From Caryophanales bacterium (GTDB lineage Bacteria > Bacillota > Bacilli > Bacillales > Amphibacillaceae), in assembly GCA_026168805.1 (NCBI GenBank), contig JAPFDS010000031.1, forward strand, positions 23,764 through 87,763: a stretch of DNA of 64,000 nucleotides. The letters are read 5' to 3'. The notes under the pieces are model-generated. The model worked only from the letters and a program-made list of their open reading frames with translations. It did no database searches and had not been told where the DNA came from. How positions within the stretch are numbered: the first letter of the stretch is position 1; each line of letters begins with the position of its first letter. The translations under genes were made by a program, and so were the position numbers. Positions 11,574 through 20,104 of the stretch are shown here, piece by piece.

Positions 11574-11815
11574 TACAAAAAAAGCCTTCTTCATCCCTAA
11601 AGGGACGAGAAAGCTCGTTATACCACCCTTATAAGTTCATAAAACATGTAAACTTACATACAGAAGCTCTTAACGCGAACAAACGTCTCTTCTACTAAAA
11701 TTTCGAATGAGATACTCCAGAGGGATCATCTAAAAGGACTAGTTTAGGCTTTCACCATTTCCTAAATCGCTTTTGCTAGCTTGTCTCTTAGCATATCTCT
11801 GTCATCGTACTACAT
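11574..11815 (-). promoter_or_regulatory. T-box leader of ileS
   Basis: The conserved T-box core AAGGGTGGTATAACGAG is at 11614-11630 on the minus strand. A terminator stem with the loop CCCTTTAGGG near 11595-11605 follows and ends in seven T (11577-11583). Uncharged tRNA should favour the antiterminator. An ATC triplet lies in the stem I region near 11710, but the specifier codon was not proved by folding. Confidence 0.9.
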
Positions 11816-11842
11816 ATTCAATTTGTCTATTTCTTACTATGA

Positions 11843-11871
11843 ATTATATGTAATATCGTCCAAAACGTCAA
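11843..11871 (-). promoter_or_regulatory. SigA-type promoter of ileS
   Basis: TTGACG (11866-11871), 17 bp, TATAAT (11843-11848) on the minus strand. It lies between the divIVA stop and the T-box leader, so ileS is transcribed separately from divIVA. Confidence 0.87.
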
Positions 11872-11893
11872 GATGTAACGCATTCGCTGACTT

Positions 11894-12385
11894 TTATTCA
11901 ACCATTTCTGCTTCTTCTTCAGCCTCTTCAAATAGATCTTCCCAATCATCTGAACCAATAAGTTCCAATTGGGCTTCGATCAACATTTTCAAACGGGTTC
12001 TAAAAACCTTACCTTGTTTTTTTACGTCTTCATTTTCTAAATAAATTTGGCGTGATTCATTTAACGCTTCATTTACGATCCGGTCCGCATTTTTTTCAGC
12101 TTCTTTAATAATTAATTTAGACTCTTTTCGGGCATTACCCTTTACTTCTTCTGCTGTTTCTTGAGCGACTAATATGGATCGATTTAATGTGTCTTCAATG
12201 TTCGAAAAGTGTCCAATTTTCTCTTCCAATTCTTTAACTTTCTGTTCCAAGTCATTCCGTTCACGAATGCTGATTTCATAATCTTTAATGATTTGGTCTA
12301 GAAAACTATTGACCTCATCTTCATCATATCCACGAAAGCTTTTCGTAAACTCTTTATTATGAATATCAAGTGGTGATAATGGCAC
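11894..12385 (-). CDS. divIVA: Cell-pole and septum protein DivIVA
   Basis: Binds curved membrane at poles and septa and positions Min and sporulation proteins. The 163 residues start MPLSPLDIHNKEFTKSFRGYD, the lipid-binding domain (1-60), followed by a long coiled coil to about 130 and an acidic tail. The start is GTG at 12385, seven bases after AGGAGG. It ends the ylm cluster, as in other Bacilli. Confidence 0.96.
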   Translation of the reverse strand: MPLSPLDIHNKEFTKSFRGYDEDEVNSFLDQIIKDYEISIRERNDLEQKVKELEEKIGHFSNIEDTLNRSILVAQETAEEVKGNARKESKLIIKEAEKNADRIVNEALNESRQIYLENEDVKKQGKVFRTRLKMLIEAQLELIGSDDWEDLFEEAEEEAEMVE

Positions 12386-12454
12386 AATGCCACCTCCTTA
12401 GCTCTATGGTACGTGCAAAAAAATTGTCGAATAATGATTATTTAGTGATTATTT

Positions 12455-13231
12455 CTATTTTAACAGTCCTACAGTAATTCGCAACCTGTCTTTGCGTGTT
12501 TTTCCATGAATAGACTGCAGGGAACTTCGACCTTTACCTCTAACAGAGAAGAGATCCCCTTCTTCAACGATAAATGCAGGATCTTCTACGACTTTAAAAT
12601 TCACTCGAACAAACTTTCTTTGAATATATCGAGCGGCCTCTTTGCGAGAGATGTGATACATTTCTTTCAGTAAAACATCTAATCGCTTCGAGGAAATTAT
12701 TTTGTCCTGCAATATCCATTCGTCAGGTTGTCCAACCCATTCATCTAAAGCTCTCGTTTCAAATGTCACATTCGCTCGCTTAATCGATGTAAAGTTAGCC
12801 AAAATATAGGAACTAATCTCCTCTGCTACAACGATTTGAATCATTCCATCACCGACGTAAACGTCACCAAGTTTATTGCGTTCAATACCTAGTGATAAAA
12901 AGGCGCCTAAGACATCTCGGTGGGATAACTTCATAAACTTTTGATTATACGTTGTTTGTAATAATACACATTGGAATGCTTCTTGGTCAATTGATTCATA
13001 GAACGGTCGAATAACTAAGCGTTTTCGTTCTGCATCATCAACACCCCCATGCATATTCCAATGAATAACGTCATGGTTGGTCCTTAATATTGATCGGGCA
13101 ATATGTTGCTCTCTTGGATCTAGAAAATCGGACCGTTTGGATATATATAAGTGTTCGACCGCATCTTTCCATGAAAGAATTTGATCAATAAATGTGCGCT
13201 CTTCCTCACGAAAATGTTGATAAATACTCAT
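12455..13231 (-). CDS. ylmH: S4-domain RNA-binding protein YlmH
   Basis: In B. subtilis YlmH is tied to ribosome quality control and division-cluster conservation. The 258 residues have an N-terminal region of mixed alpha/beta type and a C-terminal S4 RNA-binding domain (about 180-245), in which VLLKEMYHISRKEAARYIQ is recognisable. It lies between ylmG and divIVA, its usual place. The start is ATG at 13231. Confidence 0.92.
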   Translation of the reverse strand: MSIYQHFREEERTFIDQILSWKDAVEHLYISKRSDFLDPREQHIARSILRTNHDVIHWNMHGGVDDAERKRLVIRPFYESIDQEAFQCVLLQTTYNQKFMKLSHRDVLGAFLSLGIERNKLGDVYVGDGMIQIVVAEEISSYILANFTSIKRANVTFETRALDEWVGQPDEWILQDKIISSKRLDVLLKEMYHISRKEAARYIQRKFVRVNFKVVEDPAFIVEEGDLFSVRGKGRSSLQSIHGKTRKDRLRITVGLLK

Positions 13232-13244
13232 CTTTTCACTACCT

Positions 13245-13520
13245 TTATAAACCGAAAAATGTTATAAACACTTGTGCTAGACCAGTCTGTGCTAGTCTTA
13301 AAAGGATCAGAGCGACGAGTGGAGATATATCGACCATTCCGAGTGGCGGAATAAACCTTCTAAATATTTCTAAAAAAGGTTCATATATTTGACTAAAAAC
13401 TTGTCCTACACTTGATTCTCGCGCTCCTGGGAACCAGGACATGAGAATATAAACCAGCATTCCTACTGAATATAAATTAAGCGCTACACTTAATGTTTGA
13501 TAAATCTTAAACGTCAACAT
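13245..13520 (-). CDS. ylmG: YggT-family membrane protein YlmG
   Basis: Small membrane protein of 91 residues with two hydrophobic segments (about 8-28 and 62-88) and the family's amphipathic middle part QIYEPFLEIFRRFIPP. It is linked to SepF and division by gene neighbourhood; the molecular role is not settled. It begins seven bases after sepF ends. The start is ATG at 13520. Confidence 0.92.
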   Translation of the reverse strand: MLTFKIYQTLSVALNLYSVGMLVYILMSWFPGARESSVGQVFSQIYEPFLEIFRRFIPPLGMVDISPLVALILLRLAQTGLAQVFITFFGL

Positions 13521-13526
13521 CCATTA

Positions 13527-13952
13527 TTACCACCCTTTATTAAACTCCTCTACATCATCTAAGGTTTCACGGATTGAACCTGATACTTCTACATTGTCAG
13601 GCGTGCACAAAAATGTCTGTGAGCCTAGCTTTTGTATATCCCCTTCAACCGCATACACCGTCCCACTTAAAAAGTCGACGATTCGTTTCGCCTGATCATG
13701 ATGTACTTGCTCTAAATTAATGACAACAGAGCGTCGATTGACAATGTTATCAGCAATATCTTGAGCTTCATCATATGATTTCGGTTCACATAAAACAACT
13801 TTAGAAGTCGTTTGTTTCATACTTGTTAACTTAACGACATTTTCTTGATCGACAGATCGTTCCTCTGGTGAAAGTTCTTCTTCATGCTCATCCACATATT
13901 CATACGTATCATCTACATTAAATAATGAACGAAACTTGTTTTTAAATCCCAT
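13527..13952 (-). CDS. sepF: Septum protein SepF
   Basis: Membrane-anchored FtsZ partner that bundles or arches FtsZ filaments at the division site. The 141 residues start MGFKNKFRSLFNV (amphipathic anchor), followed by an acidic linker and the SepF core (about 55-135) with VVLCEPKSYDEAQDI. The ATG at 13952 is chosen because AGGTGA is just upstream, rather than a GTG at 13961 inside the ribosome-binding region. Confidence 0.95.
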   Translation of the reverse strand: MGFKNKFRSLFNVDDTYEYVDEHEEELSPEERSVDQENVVKLTSMKQTTSKVVLCEPKSYDEAQDIADNIVNRRSVVINLEQVHHDQAKRIVDFLSGTVYAVEGDIQKLGSQTFLCTPDNVEVSGSIRETLDDVEEFNKGW

Positions 13953-13973
13953 TGTTTTCACCTCACCTTTTGG

Positions 13974-14645
13974 TTATGATCCTACTAGCTTTGAGCCAAT
14001 TCGAATGTGTGTAGCCCCTTCTTCAATAGCAATCTTATAATCGTTACTCATTCCCATTGATAAGTACTTACAAGGTGCATGTGGTTCATTCTTTGCTTGC
14101 ATGCCATCACGTAGATCAGCTAATTCTTTGAATGTTCCTCGTAAAACATCCTCATCATCCACATGCGGAGCCATTGTCATTAAGCCTACAATTCGTACTT
14201 TTTCATATGTGCGAAGCTCTTCGATAAATGCTTCAACTTCACTTGGGTGTAATCCATGCTTTGAATCCTCACCACTTATATTCACTTGAATAAAGCAATC
14301 CACTGGTTTGGAAGCTCGGTTCTCAATTTGATTCGCTATTGACTTACGATCTAACGAATGAATCATATCGACATCATTTACAATATCTCTCACTTTTCTA
14401 GATTGTAATGTTCCAATAAAATGCCAATTTGCCTCTTCATGAATGGCTTCTTTCTTTTCGATAAATTGTTCTGTACGGTTTTCACCAATATTTGTGACTC
14501 CAGATTGAATCGCTTCTTTTGTTCGTTCTATTGTAACATATTTTGTTACCGCTATAATTGAGATTTCATTTGGATCTCTTCCAATCGTATTGCAAATGTC
14601 TTGGATATCATTTTGAATATGTACGAGATTCGCTTGTACATCCAT
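13974..14645 (-). CDS. ylmE: PLP-homeostasis protein, YggS family (YlmE)
   Basis: Pyridoxal-phosphate-binding alanine-racemase-fold protein involved in B6 balance. The 223 residues hold the PLP lysine in AVTKYV near residue 33 and the NIGENRTEQ motif near 52; the C-terminal SMGMSNDYKIAIEEGAT is typical. The start is ATG at 14645. Lies between pgeF and sepF in the conserved ylm run. Confidence 0.94.
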   Translation of the reverse strand: MDVQANLVHIQNDIQDICNTIGRDPNEISIIAVTKYVTIERTKEAIQSGVTNIGENRTEQFIEKKEAIHEEANWHFIGTLQSRKVRDIVNDVDMIHSLDRKSIANQIENRASKPVDCFIQVNISGEDSKHGLHPSEVEAFIEELRTYEKVRIVGLMTMAPHVDDEDVLRGTFKELADLRDGMQAKNEPHAPCKYLSMGMSNDYKIAIEEGATHIRIGSKLVGS

Positions 14646-14667
14646 TATCGTTGTTTCTCCCCCTATA

Positions 14668-15480
14668 TTATTTCTCTTTAAAACCTATATACCCTAACAT
14701 GCGACCCGTTACCCCATGATCTCTTCGATGGGAATAAAACATATCTTTTTCCGAGTAGGTACATAAATCAATCTTATCTATATTATGACGTAATATTCCA
14801 TATTGTAAAAGGATTTCCATGTTTAATGTATGTAAATCGATAAAATAATGTCCTTCTCTTCCACTTCTCACACATGTTTTGGCGAATTTCTCTGGAATAT
14901 GTCGAATTACATGGTCATCCACTTCGTATTTTTCTTGGGAAATAGCAGGTCCGATTATAACGTGGATATCTTCGGTGGATGCTCCTTGATGTACCAATTC
15001 ATCAATCATCTGTGGGCCAATGTTACGAACAGATCCTTTCCATCCTGCATGGGCGATGCCAACAATGGAAGCCTTCGGGTCAAAAAAGAATAACGGCACA
15101 CAATCAGCAAAAAATGCTGTACATAATATACCTTTCTCCTTTGTGATGATTCCATCTATCCCCTCCAGCGCACTTTCCTCGTCTCTTGCCCCTTGCGCCC
15201 GGTGGTGTTTAGTCACTACATGCACACGGTTATTGTGCACTTGTTCCCCACACACCCAAGTGTCTAAGGGAAAATCAATGTGGTCTGCGAGTTGCAATCG
15301 ATTTTTTAATACGGTATCTTTCTTATCGCCTACATGAAACCCCATATTCATCGTAGCATAAGGGGCTTTACTATATCCGCCGTACGTCGTTGTAAAACCT
15401 ACCTCTAAGTCTTCATTATATTGTTTCCACTTGGGAAATGTAATGAGATTTTCTTCTGTCTGTATATATGGTGCATTCAT
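14668..15480 (-). CDS. pgeF: PgeF/YfiH-family purine nucleoside phosphorylase or peptidoglycan-editing protein (YlmD)
   Basis: Laccase-fold, formerly called polyphenol oxidase. Family members have been reported to act on purine nucleosides or to edit peptidoglycan precursors, so the in vivo role is open. The 270 residues have the copper/zinc-site elements GEQVHNN near residue 80, ADCVPL near 123 and HAGWKGS near 140. The ATG at 15480 is nine bases after GGAG, which is better spaced than an ATG at 15486. Confidence 0.9.
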   Translation of the reverse strand: MNAPYIQTEENLITFPKWKQYNEDLEVGFTTTYGGYSKAPYATMNMGFHVGDKKDTVLKNRLQLADHIDFPLDTWVCGEQVHNNRVHVVTKHHRAQGARDEESALEGIDGIITKEKGILCTAFFADCVPLFFFDPKASIVGIAHAGWKGSVRNIGPQMIDELVHQGASTEDIHVIIGPAISQEKYEVDDHVIRHIPEKFAKTCVRSGREGHYFIDLHTLNMEILLQYGILRHNIDKIDLCTYSEKDMFYSHRRDHGVTGRMLGYIGFKEK

Positions 15481-15562
15481 TTCCATTCACTCCGCATTTT
15501 TATTCCTTCATTCGTCCTTATTGTACAATAATCCGCATCAATTGAGTACTAATTTCTCTTTG

Positions 15563-15835
15563 TTATTGAACCGATGGAGAATCTACAACATACGGTTGTT
15601 CATACGTATCCGTCACTAAAATAACATCTGTTCCAATCGTGACAATTTGTTCCCAATATACTAGTACCTCCTCTGGCTTATGAAACAAGCCACCAGTACT
15701 CGTTTTCGCTAATAAAATAATGGCGATGATCTTACCGGTGATCGGGTCAATCTCCAAGTCAACAATATGCCCTAATCTCCTCCCACTATTAACGATAATA
15801 ACTTCTTTTGCTTGCAGTTCCGATAGCATAATCAT
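15563..15835 (-). CDS. ylmC: PRC-barrel sporulation protein, YlmC/YmxH family
   Basis: Small soluble 90-residue PRC-barrel protein, with the core MLSELQAKEVIIVNSGRRLG and the second repeat TGKIIAIILLAK. Relatives sit beside sporulation genes in most Bacilli; the function is not known. The ATG at 15835 follows AAAGGGAG. It is separated from sigG by a terminator. Confidence 0.9.
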   Translation of the reverse strand: MIMLSELQAKEVIIVNSGRRLGHIVDLEIDPITGKIIAIILLAKTSTGGLFHKPEEVLVYWEQIVTIGTDVILVTDTYEQPYVVDSPSVQ

Positions 15836-15890
15836 ATGGAAACACTCCCTTTACATCATATATATGCACCGTACATAATATTTAACATAC

Positions 15891-15928
15891 AAAAAGAACT
15901 ATCGACTTCCATGGAAGTCAATAGTTCT
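15891..15928 (-). terminator. Rho-independent terminator of sigG
   Basis: Long stem at 15895-15928 with the centre CTTCCATGGAAG. One position is G-U in the minus-strand RNA but a mismatch on the plus strand, which points to minus-strand use. Five T follow. It lies 20 bp beyond the sigG stop. Confidence 0.9.
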
Positions 15929-15947
15929 TTCTTCTTTCTAACGGACA

Positions 15948-16730
15948 TTACTTAAACATATCTTTATTCATTTGCTCAATGGCTGCTTTTTCAAGTCTGG
16001 ATACTTGTGCTTGTGAAATACCTATCTCGTCAGCCACTTCCATTTGGGTTCTTCCTTGGAAAAACCGTTTACGAATAATCATCTTTTCACGCTCATCCAA
16101 TAAATGCATACCTTCCTTTAAGGATAACTTATCATCCCATTCCTCTTCTTTTACTTTATCATCACTAATTTGATCGACAACATAAATAGGTTCTCCACCA
16201 TCATTGTAAATAGGTTCATGAAGTGACACTGGATCTTGAATCGCATCTAGTGCGAACACGATATCTTCATGGGGAATTCCCATCTCTTTAGAAATTTCCA
16301 TTGCAGTTGGTTCTCTAGAGGTTTTACTAATTAATTTTTCTCTCGTTTGCAATGCTTTATAAGCAAGATCTCTTAAGGATCTAGATACGCGGATGGGATT
16401 GTTATCCCGTAAATACCGTCTTATTTCTCCAATAATCATCGGAACGGCATATGTAGAAAAACGTACATTGTGACTTAAATCAAAATTATCAATTGATTTC
16501 ATCAGACCAATACAACCGACTTGAAATAAATCATCTACATATTCGCCCCGGTTATTAAAACGTTTAATGACACTAAGGACCAATCGCAAATTTCCGTTCA
16601 CTAATTCTTCCCTTGCAGATAGGTCCCCTTCTTCTTGTAACTTAATAAAGAGCTTGCGCATTTCATCATTTTTTAACACGGGCAGTTTGGATGTATCAAC
16701 ACCACATATCTCAACTTTATGTCTGTGCAT
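15948..16730 (-). CDS. sigG: Late forespore sigma factor SigG
   Basis: Directs late gene expression in the forespore after engulfment. The 260 residues equal the B. subtilis length and begin MHRHKVEICGVDTSKLPVLK. Region 2 (CIGLMKSIDNFDLSHNVRFSTYAVP) and the region 4.2 helix-turn-helix near residues 230-255 (EVADEIGISQAQVSRLE) are complete. The ATG at 16730 is preceded by GGGAGG; an upstream in-frame extension to 16781 has no support. It has its own sporulation-type promoter and follows sigE. Confidence 0.97.
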   Translation of the reverse strand: MHRHKVEICGVDTSKLPVLKNDEMRKLFIKLQEEGDLSAREELVNGNLRLVLSVIKRFNNRGEYVDDLFQVGCIGLMKSIDNFDLSHNVRFSTYAVPMIIGEIRRYLRDNNPIRVSRSLRDLAYKALQTREKLISKTSREPTAMEISKEMGIPHEDIVFALDAIQDPVSLHEPIYNDGGEPIYVVDQISDDKVKEEEWDDKLSLKEGMHLLDEREKMIIRKRFFQGRTQMEVADEIGISQAQVSRLEKAAIEQMNKDMFK

Positions 16731-16771
16731 TATGTGTTTACCTCCCAAGATTTGGTGATGCTGTTCACCCG

Positions 16772-16803
16772 TAAGTATCACCTCTTGGAATAAAATTTAT
16801 GCA
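16772..16803 (-). promoter_or_regulatory. Candidate SigG/SigF-type promoter of sigG
   Basis: TGCATA (16798-16803), 18 bp, GATACTTA (16772-16779) on the minus strand, about 40 bp before the sigG start codon. It resembles the forespore consensus TGAATA-N17/18-CATACTA. Known autoregulation of sigG supports it; not tested. Confidence 0.6.
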
Positions 16804-16859
16804 TGCACTTCTGATGAAAACGTGTGTAAAAGTTCGATATGTTCTTGACCTATATACAC

Positions 16860-17579
16860 TTAAACCATTTTATTAAATTCTTTTTTAAGGCGTAATATGA
16901 TTTTCTTTTCAAGGCGCGAAATATACGATTGAGAAATTCCCAACATATCTGCCACATCTTTTTGGGTTTTCGCTTCTTTACCAATTAAACCGAAGCGCAA
17001 TTCCATAATTTGCTTTTCCCGATCGGTTAATTCTTCTAGGGCCGTGCGAAGAAGCTCTCGATCAACATGTGAATCAAGGCGTTTTGTAATTAAATCGATT
17101 TCTGTTCCAAGGACGTCGGATAAAAGTAATTCATTTCCATCCCAATCCACATTGAGAGGTTCATCAAACGAAATTTCTGTTTTTCTTTTATTATTTCTTC
17201 GCAAATACATTAAAATTTCATTTTCAATACAACGTGAAGCATACGTTGCTAATTTAATTTTTCGCTCTGTATCAAACGTATTTACACCTTTGATGAGACC
17301 AATCGTTCCAATACTGATCAAGTCTTCAATGTTGATTCCAGTATTCTCAAATTTCCGGGCAATATAGACGACCAGTCGTAAATTCCGCTCAATTAAAACT
17401 TCTTTTGCTTCTTTGCTACCTTTTGCTAACCTCTCAAGCACTTCTTGTTCCTCTTCTTTTGATAGTGGAGGTGGTAAGGCAGCACTTCCACCAATATAGT
17501 AAATTCTTCCTTTTTTAAACCCTAATTTACGTAAGACAGAATGAATAAACAGCCGAAACCGCAAACGCATTTTTCTCAA
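16860..17579 (-). CDS. sigE: Pro-sigma-E, early mother-cell sigma factor
   Basis: Made as an inactive membrane-bound precursor that SpoIIGA cleaves. The 239 residues match the B. subtilis length. The first 25-30 are the basic, hydrophobic pro-sequence; the mature part begins near YYIGGS. Region 2 ([13 protein letters not shown]) and the region 4 helix-turn-helix ([17 protein letters not shown]) are intact. TTG at 17579, seven bases after AAGGAG, is the better start; the ATG at 17585 is too close to it. It lies 18 bp after spoIIGA. Confidence 0.96.
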   Translation of the reverse strand: MRKMRLRFRLFIHSVLRKLGFKKGRIYYIGGSAALPPPLSKEEEQEVLERLAKGSKEAKEVLIERNLRLVVYIARKFENTGINIEDLISIGTIGLIKGVNTFDTERKIKLATYASRCIENEILMYLRRNNKRKTEISFDEPLNVDWDGNELLLSDVLGTEIDLITKRLDSHVDRELLRTALEELTDREKQIMELRFGLIGKEAKTQKDVADMLGISQSYISRLEKKIILRLKKEFNKMV

Positions 17580-17597
17580 GTACATTCTCCTTTATCA

Positions 17598-18518
17598 TTA
17601 TGCTGATTGTGCAGGTGCCTTCCTAAGTACATGTGGATGTAGCAAACAGTGAAATGCTTGATCTGCACTAAGTTGTGCGAATTGCATACCAATCAGTACT
17701 TTATTCGTACTTATTTGCTGATCATCCATTTGAATGGTTACTTTTTCAGGTCGAAGCGCGATCAGGAAACTTCTTTTCCCACCCACTCCTTGATAAGGAA
17801 CTACATGTATATGTTTTTCCCACTGTTCTGGAATGAGGTCAAATGCTAAGGTGTGATGCGCCTTTTCTAATTGGTTCCACTCTTCATGTGTAAACCATTG
17901 CTTTAAGAAATGATGATCACAAACAATAACTGGATGAGATGTGATTGGATCGGTCAGACTATTTCCGCTATCAATAAATCCAGTCGTTTGCAATTGTTTC
18001 TTTTTAAGTTGAATCGTCACTTGGCATAACTGGTCATATTCCAGTTGATTCTCTACGTGCTTGTCCATACGGATGTGCGTAAAATAGTACACAATCGGGA
18101 AGCAAATGACGACAAATAACCAACTGATAGGTTCACCATACCCATGTTGCACCTGTAATACACCTAACATCTGAATACTTTCATGTTGTTGTAATAAAAA
18201 ATGAATACCTATGAGTCCACCACCAATCACAAACGTGACAAAATAAAACGTAGCGAGGGATGATAAAAAGTGGAAAAATGAAACGATGCGAAATGTACAC
18301 ATTATAATGACCATTGAAAAGAGTACCTTTCCAATTACCGTCGTTAAAAACGTCCCAGGGAACAAAATAGAAATCGGTACAATGAGAGATGCAACAAACG
18401 CTCCAAAGACGATTCTGCCAATATGCGTATGCATATGAAGAAGTGACTTCGTTAATAATAAGAGCATCATATCTACTAAAAAGTTTAACAACCAAACTAC
18501 ATCCAAATAAACGGTCAC
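17598..18518 (-). CDS. spoIIGA: Pro-sigma-E processing aspartyl protease SpoIIGA
   Basis: Membrane protease in the sporulation septum that activates SigE. The 306 residues begin VTVYLDVVWLLNF, have about five membrane segments to residue 150 and a cytosolic protease domain with the catalytic motif TGFIDSGNSLTDP near 180. The GTG at 18518 follows AAGGGAAG at seven bases; an in-frame extension to 18599 overlaps the promoter and is rejected. First gene of the spoIIG operon. Confidence 0.95.
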   Translation of the reverse strand: MTVYLDVVWLLNFLVDMMLLLLTKSLLHMHTHIGRIVFGAFVASLIVPISILFPGTFLTTVIGKVLFSMVIIMCTFRIVSFFHFLSSLATFYFVTFVIGGGLIGIHFLLQQHESIQMLGVLQVQHGYGEPISWLFVVICFPIVYYFTHIRMDKHVENQLEYDQLCQVTIQLKKKQLQTTGFIDSGNSLTDPITSHPVIVCDHHFLKQWFTHEEWNQLEKAHHTLAFDLIPEQWEKHIHVVPYQGVGGKRSFLIALRPEKVTIQMDDQQISTNKVLIGMQFAQLSADQAFHCLLHPHVLRKAPAQSA

Positions 18519-18566
18519 TCTTTCACTTCCCTTAGAAAAAAAGCTACGTCTTATGTGTTCATGAAA

Positions 18567-18599
18567 AGTATAATTGATAGCATAAGCAAAGTCTGTCAC
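18567..18599 (-). promoter_or_regulatory. spoIIG promoter with a long 21 bp spacer
   Basis: GTGACA (18594-18599), 21 bp, TATACT (18567-18572) on the minus strand, about 50 bp before the spoIIGA GTG. The B. subtilis spoIIG promoter is known for an overlong 22 bp spacer that makes it depend on phosphorylated Spo0A. From memory it also shares the bases TGACAGACTTT downstream of its -35, which are present here. Confidence 0.78.
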
Positions 18600-18646
18600 T
18601 TCTTGTATGAAGGATACGTCTGTTTTTCACTAGTTATTACACGTTT

Positions 18647-18653
18647 TGTCGTT
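18647..18653 (+). promoter_or_regulatory. Candidate 0A box upstream of spoIIGA
   Basis: TGTCGTT matches six of seven bases of the Spo0A site TGTCGAA. It lies near -90 relative to the inferred spoIIG start, about where the distal Spo0A site sits in B. subtilis. A second, proximal box was not clearly seen. Confidence 0.5.
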
Positions 18654-18693
18654 TTGGGATTTTTGGATCCTTTAGATAAAGATATTCATATAT

Positions 18694-18738
18694 AGACAGA
18701 AAAAAAGAGAGATTTCTCCCCCTTTTTCCTGTCTCTCT
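18694..18738 (-). other. Hairpin in the ftsZ-spoIIGA gap
   Basis: On the minus strand AGACAG with an A-rich extension can pair with a T-rich run ending CTGTCT, with a GGAGA/TCTCT inner pairing. It stands between the ftsZ terminator and the spoIIG control region. It may be a second terminator; the rest of the 356 bp gap holds the spoIIG promoter and nothing else recognisable. Confidence 0.4.
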
Positions 18739-18794
18739 ATTATATGATGTGACTAATCTTTTCTAATAATTTAGTGGATACATTATTATGTCGT

Positions 18795-18824
18795 AAAAAA
18801 TCCCCACTCAGATTTTGAGTGGGG
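18795..18824 (-). terminator. Rho-independent terminator of ftsZ
   Basis: Nine-base arms (18816-18824 and 18802-18810, CCCCACTCA and its complement) with a five-base loop, then a T run at 18795-18800. Ends the ftsA-ftsZ transcript. Confidence 0.92.
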
Positions 18825-18874
18825 GAGATTGTTGCATAATAGGTTTTCATCCATGCGATGATTGAACAGCGCAA

Positions 18875-20026
18875 TTATGGTCTGTTTCGATTTCTGTTTC
18901 GTAAAAATGTCGGAATATCTAATGTGTCTTCGTCTGAACTCGCTACTTCTTCACTAGCATCTTCTCTACGATCCTGACGTCTAGGTTCTTGTTGAGACGG
19001 AACTTGTCTTGGAGCTTGTCTTTGTTGTCTCGGCTCTTCTCTTCTTGCTTGTGGTTGTTGTTCGGTTTGTTTACTCTCATCAAATCCTGTTGCAATTACA
19101 GTAACGATAATCTCGTCCTCTAATTCATCATTGATAACTGAACCAAAAATAACGTTTACTTCATTATCTGCTGCTGAAGTTACTAAATCAGCTGCTTCTT
19201 GTACTTCAAATAAGCTTAAGTTCATACCACCAGTAATGTTCATTAAAATTCCATTCGCTCCATCAACGGAAGTTTCTAGAAGTGGTGAGGAGATTGCTTT
19301 TTTCGCTGCTTCTGCTGCTCTGTTTTCTCCTGTCGCTACACCAATTCCCATCAGGGCAGACCCTTTATCATACATAATTGTCTTCACGTCAGCGAAGTCA
19401 ACGTTAATGAGTCCAGGTTTTGCAATTAGATCCGAAATCCCTTGAACCCCTTGACGGAGAACATTATCAGCTTCTCTAAATGCTTCAAGCATTGGAGTGT
19501 TTTTATCAACAATCTCCAGTAAGCGATCGTTTGGAATGACAATCATTGTATCTACACTATTTTTTAATGCTTCAGCTCCTGAAAACGCTTGGGTCGCTCG
19601 TCTTTTACCTTCAAACGAAAATGGACGTGTAACAACACCTACTGTAAGGGCTCCAAGATCTTTAGATATTTGGGCAATGACAGGCGCTGCTCCAGTTCCA
19701 GTTCCGCCACCCATTCCAGCAGTGACGAAAATCATATCTGCCCCTTGCAAGGCATCTTCTAACATTTCACGACTTTCTTCTGCAGCTTTTTTCCCGATTT
19801 CAGGATTCGCTCCAGCTCCAAGACCTCTCGTTAGCTTTGTACCAATTTGTAGTTTTACTTCTGCTTGAGATAAATTCAGTGCTTGTGCGTCAGTATTCAC
19901 AGCAATAAATTCTACGCCCTCAACACCATCACCTATCATTCTATTTACAGCGTTATTTCCTCCACCGCCTACGCCAATTACTTTTATCGTTGCTAGACTA
20001 TCTAAATTCGTATCAAACTCCAACAT
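18875..20026 (-). CDS. ftsZ: Cell-division GTPase FtsZ
   Basis: Tubulin homologue that forms the Z ring. The 383 residues start [23 protein letters not shown], with the GTP-binding loop GGGTGTG near residue 105, the T7 loop region NVDFADVK near 205, a Gln/Arg-rich linker (about 315-365) and the partner-binding tail [14 protein letters not shown]. The ATG at 20026 follows GGGAGG, so the longer frame to 20050 is rejected. It lies 78 bp after ftsA. Confidence 0.98.
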   Translation of the reverse strand: MLEFDTNLDSLATIKVIGVGGGGNNAVNRMIGDGVEGVEFIAVNTDAQALNLSQAEVKLQIGTKLTRGLGAGANPEIGKKAAEESREMLEDALQGADMIFVTAGMGGGTGTGAAPVIAQISKDLGALTVGVVTRPFSFEGKRRATQAFSGAEALKNSVDTMIVIPNDRLLEIVDKNTPMLEAFREADNVLRQGVQGISDLIAKPGLINVDFADVKTIMYDKGSALMGIGVATGENRAAEAAKKAISSPLLETSVDGANGILMNITGGMNLSLFEVQEAADLVTSAADNEVNVIFGSVINDELEDEIIVTVIATGFDESKQTEQQPQARREEPRQQRQAPRQVPSQQEPRRQDRREDASEEVASSDEDTLDIPTFLRNRNRNRP

Positions 20027-20104
20027 ATTTCGTTCCTCCCTAATATGCACGATTACAAGTCATTTTGTATATTGCAGTTATTCATAGCTTGCATATATGC
20101 GATT

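Noticed and set aside
18519..18599. 27-residue N-terminal extension of spoIIGA
   Set aside because: It covers the spoIIG promoter; the GTG at 18518 has a good ribosome-binding site and a family-like start.
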